A stretch of DNA of 64,000 nucleotides from NCBI GenBank assembly GCA_029204225.1, contig CM055100.1, positions 18,239,595-18,303,594 on the forward strand. The letters run 5' to 3'. The first letter of the stretch is position 1, and every line of letters begins with the position of its first letter. Origin of the DNA: Diphasiastrum complanatum (Eukaryota > Streptophyta > Lycopodiopsida > Lycopodiales > Lycopodiaceae). The position numbers and the translations under genes were made by a program. Below are positions 63,452 to 64,000 of the stretch, in pieces. The notes beneath the pieces were generated by a model. The model saw only the letters and a list, made by a program, of their open reading frames with translations. It was not told the origin of the DNA and ran no database searches.

Positions 63452-64000
63452 ACCTTGGCCTAATTTCGAAATCTATGTTGATAGGAACATAAATTCTAAG
63501 GAGGAGTGTGAATATTATTAAAATATTATCTTTCTATCTCGTGTTTGGGGTCATGTCCATGATGATTTCCACTAGATTTCATGTTGTACATATAAGGAGT
63601 GTGGAATTGAGCACATATCCTTCTAGTGTATCTCGGATTTGAGTTAGATAGGTTCAATTATGATGACATGCAGATGTTTAGATAGCATGCAAAGTCAACT
63701 GTATGCATGCAAGCCACATGCAATCAGTGTATGCAACATGCAAAGTAGGTTTCTGTGATCTACACATGTCTAGGCAATTTTATGAGTTGACATGCAGTAC
63801 ATGCAACATACATGCATGCGATTACACATGTGGATCTCTGGTAGGTGAATTAGTTCAGTTAAGTGGACTTTCCATGCAACTCCACTGTAGGAATGTGAAT
63901 ATTGAGATTTTGGTGTTTTGGACTCATTCTCTCTCTACCCAAGTTTTCTATGTATGATTTTATCTCTCTACCCGAGAGCAGCCTTTTTTTTCCCATACTG
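63435..64000 (+). repeat. copia 3' internal end plus LTR, running off the window
   Basis: 63435-63506 matches 4936-5007 (ACCTTGGCCTAATTTCGAA, ATAGGAACATAAATT, AAGGAGGAG). The LTR begins TGTGAATATTATTAAAATAT at 63507 and matches the LTR at 5008-5242; it continues beyond with more CATGCA motifs and reaches the window end. Its left junction cuts the gypsy gag at about 63435-63450. Confidence 0.8.

Overview
This is a plant nuclear window. It has intron-containing genes of plant-only families (SAUR, PCC13-62 desiccation-related protein, plant carboxylesterase), many Ty1/copia and Ty3/gypsy remnants primed by initiator tRNA-Met, CACTA, Mutator-like and hAT DNA elements, and long CT, TA and GA microsatellites. 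The very high repeat load and the style of several families (a Mutator-like transposase with a SWIM finger, an amino-methyltransferase-like ORF) make a large-genome seed-free plant, possibly a fern, my best guess. That guess rests on memory of the families and is not proven by the sequence.

Only two protein genes look intact: a SAUR (15157-15576, +) and a carboxylesterase with a complete catalytic triad (44151-45263, +). A third host gene, for a PCC13-62-like desiccation-related protein (2598-3834, -), keeps most of its exons but has lost its N-terminal part where a copia fragment abuts it. An amino-methyltransferase-like set of ORFs (17616-18904, -) is partly decayed.

Layout. 1-2.6 kb: retroelement leader and an orphan ORF. 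2.6-9.0 kb: broken PCC13-62 gene, copia RT/RNase H with LTR (+), then two copia 5' halves on the minus strand, each with LTR, primer-binding site and gag or protease. 9-15 kb: tandem repeats, a tRNA-like SINE copy, three CT microsatellites. 15-19 kb: SAUR and methyltransferase-like region. 19.8-23.5 kb: decayed gypsy chromovirus with 3' LTR (+). 24.2-30 kb: CACTA element (-) with flanking repeats and a SET-like ORF upstream. 30-33.9 kb: copia fragments (+). 35-38.1 kb: Mutator-like transposase (-). 38.9-39.7 kb: non-autonomous hAT-like element with 8-bp target duplication. 40.6-41.3 kb: GC-rich hairpin array joined to a copia fragment. 44-45.3 kb: carboxylesterase. 46-46.8 kb: tandem array of tRNA-like units. 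47-52 kb: two gypsy LTR/chromodomain segments bracketing a copia fragment. 57.3-61 kb: internally deleted copia element with both LTRs. 61-64 kb: dispersed repeats, a gypsy gag/LTR remnant (-) and a copia LTR (+).

The intact genes show no operon-like or pathway link to each other; they are islands in nested transposon debris. The most interesting items are the tandem tRNA-like array, the SET-like ORF beside the CACTA transposase, the methyltransferase-like region, the hAT-like element with precise ends, and the GC-rich hairpin array.
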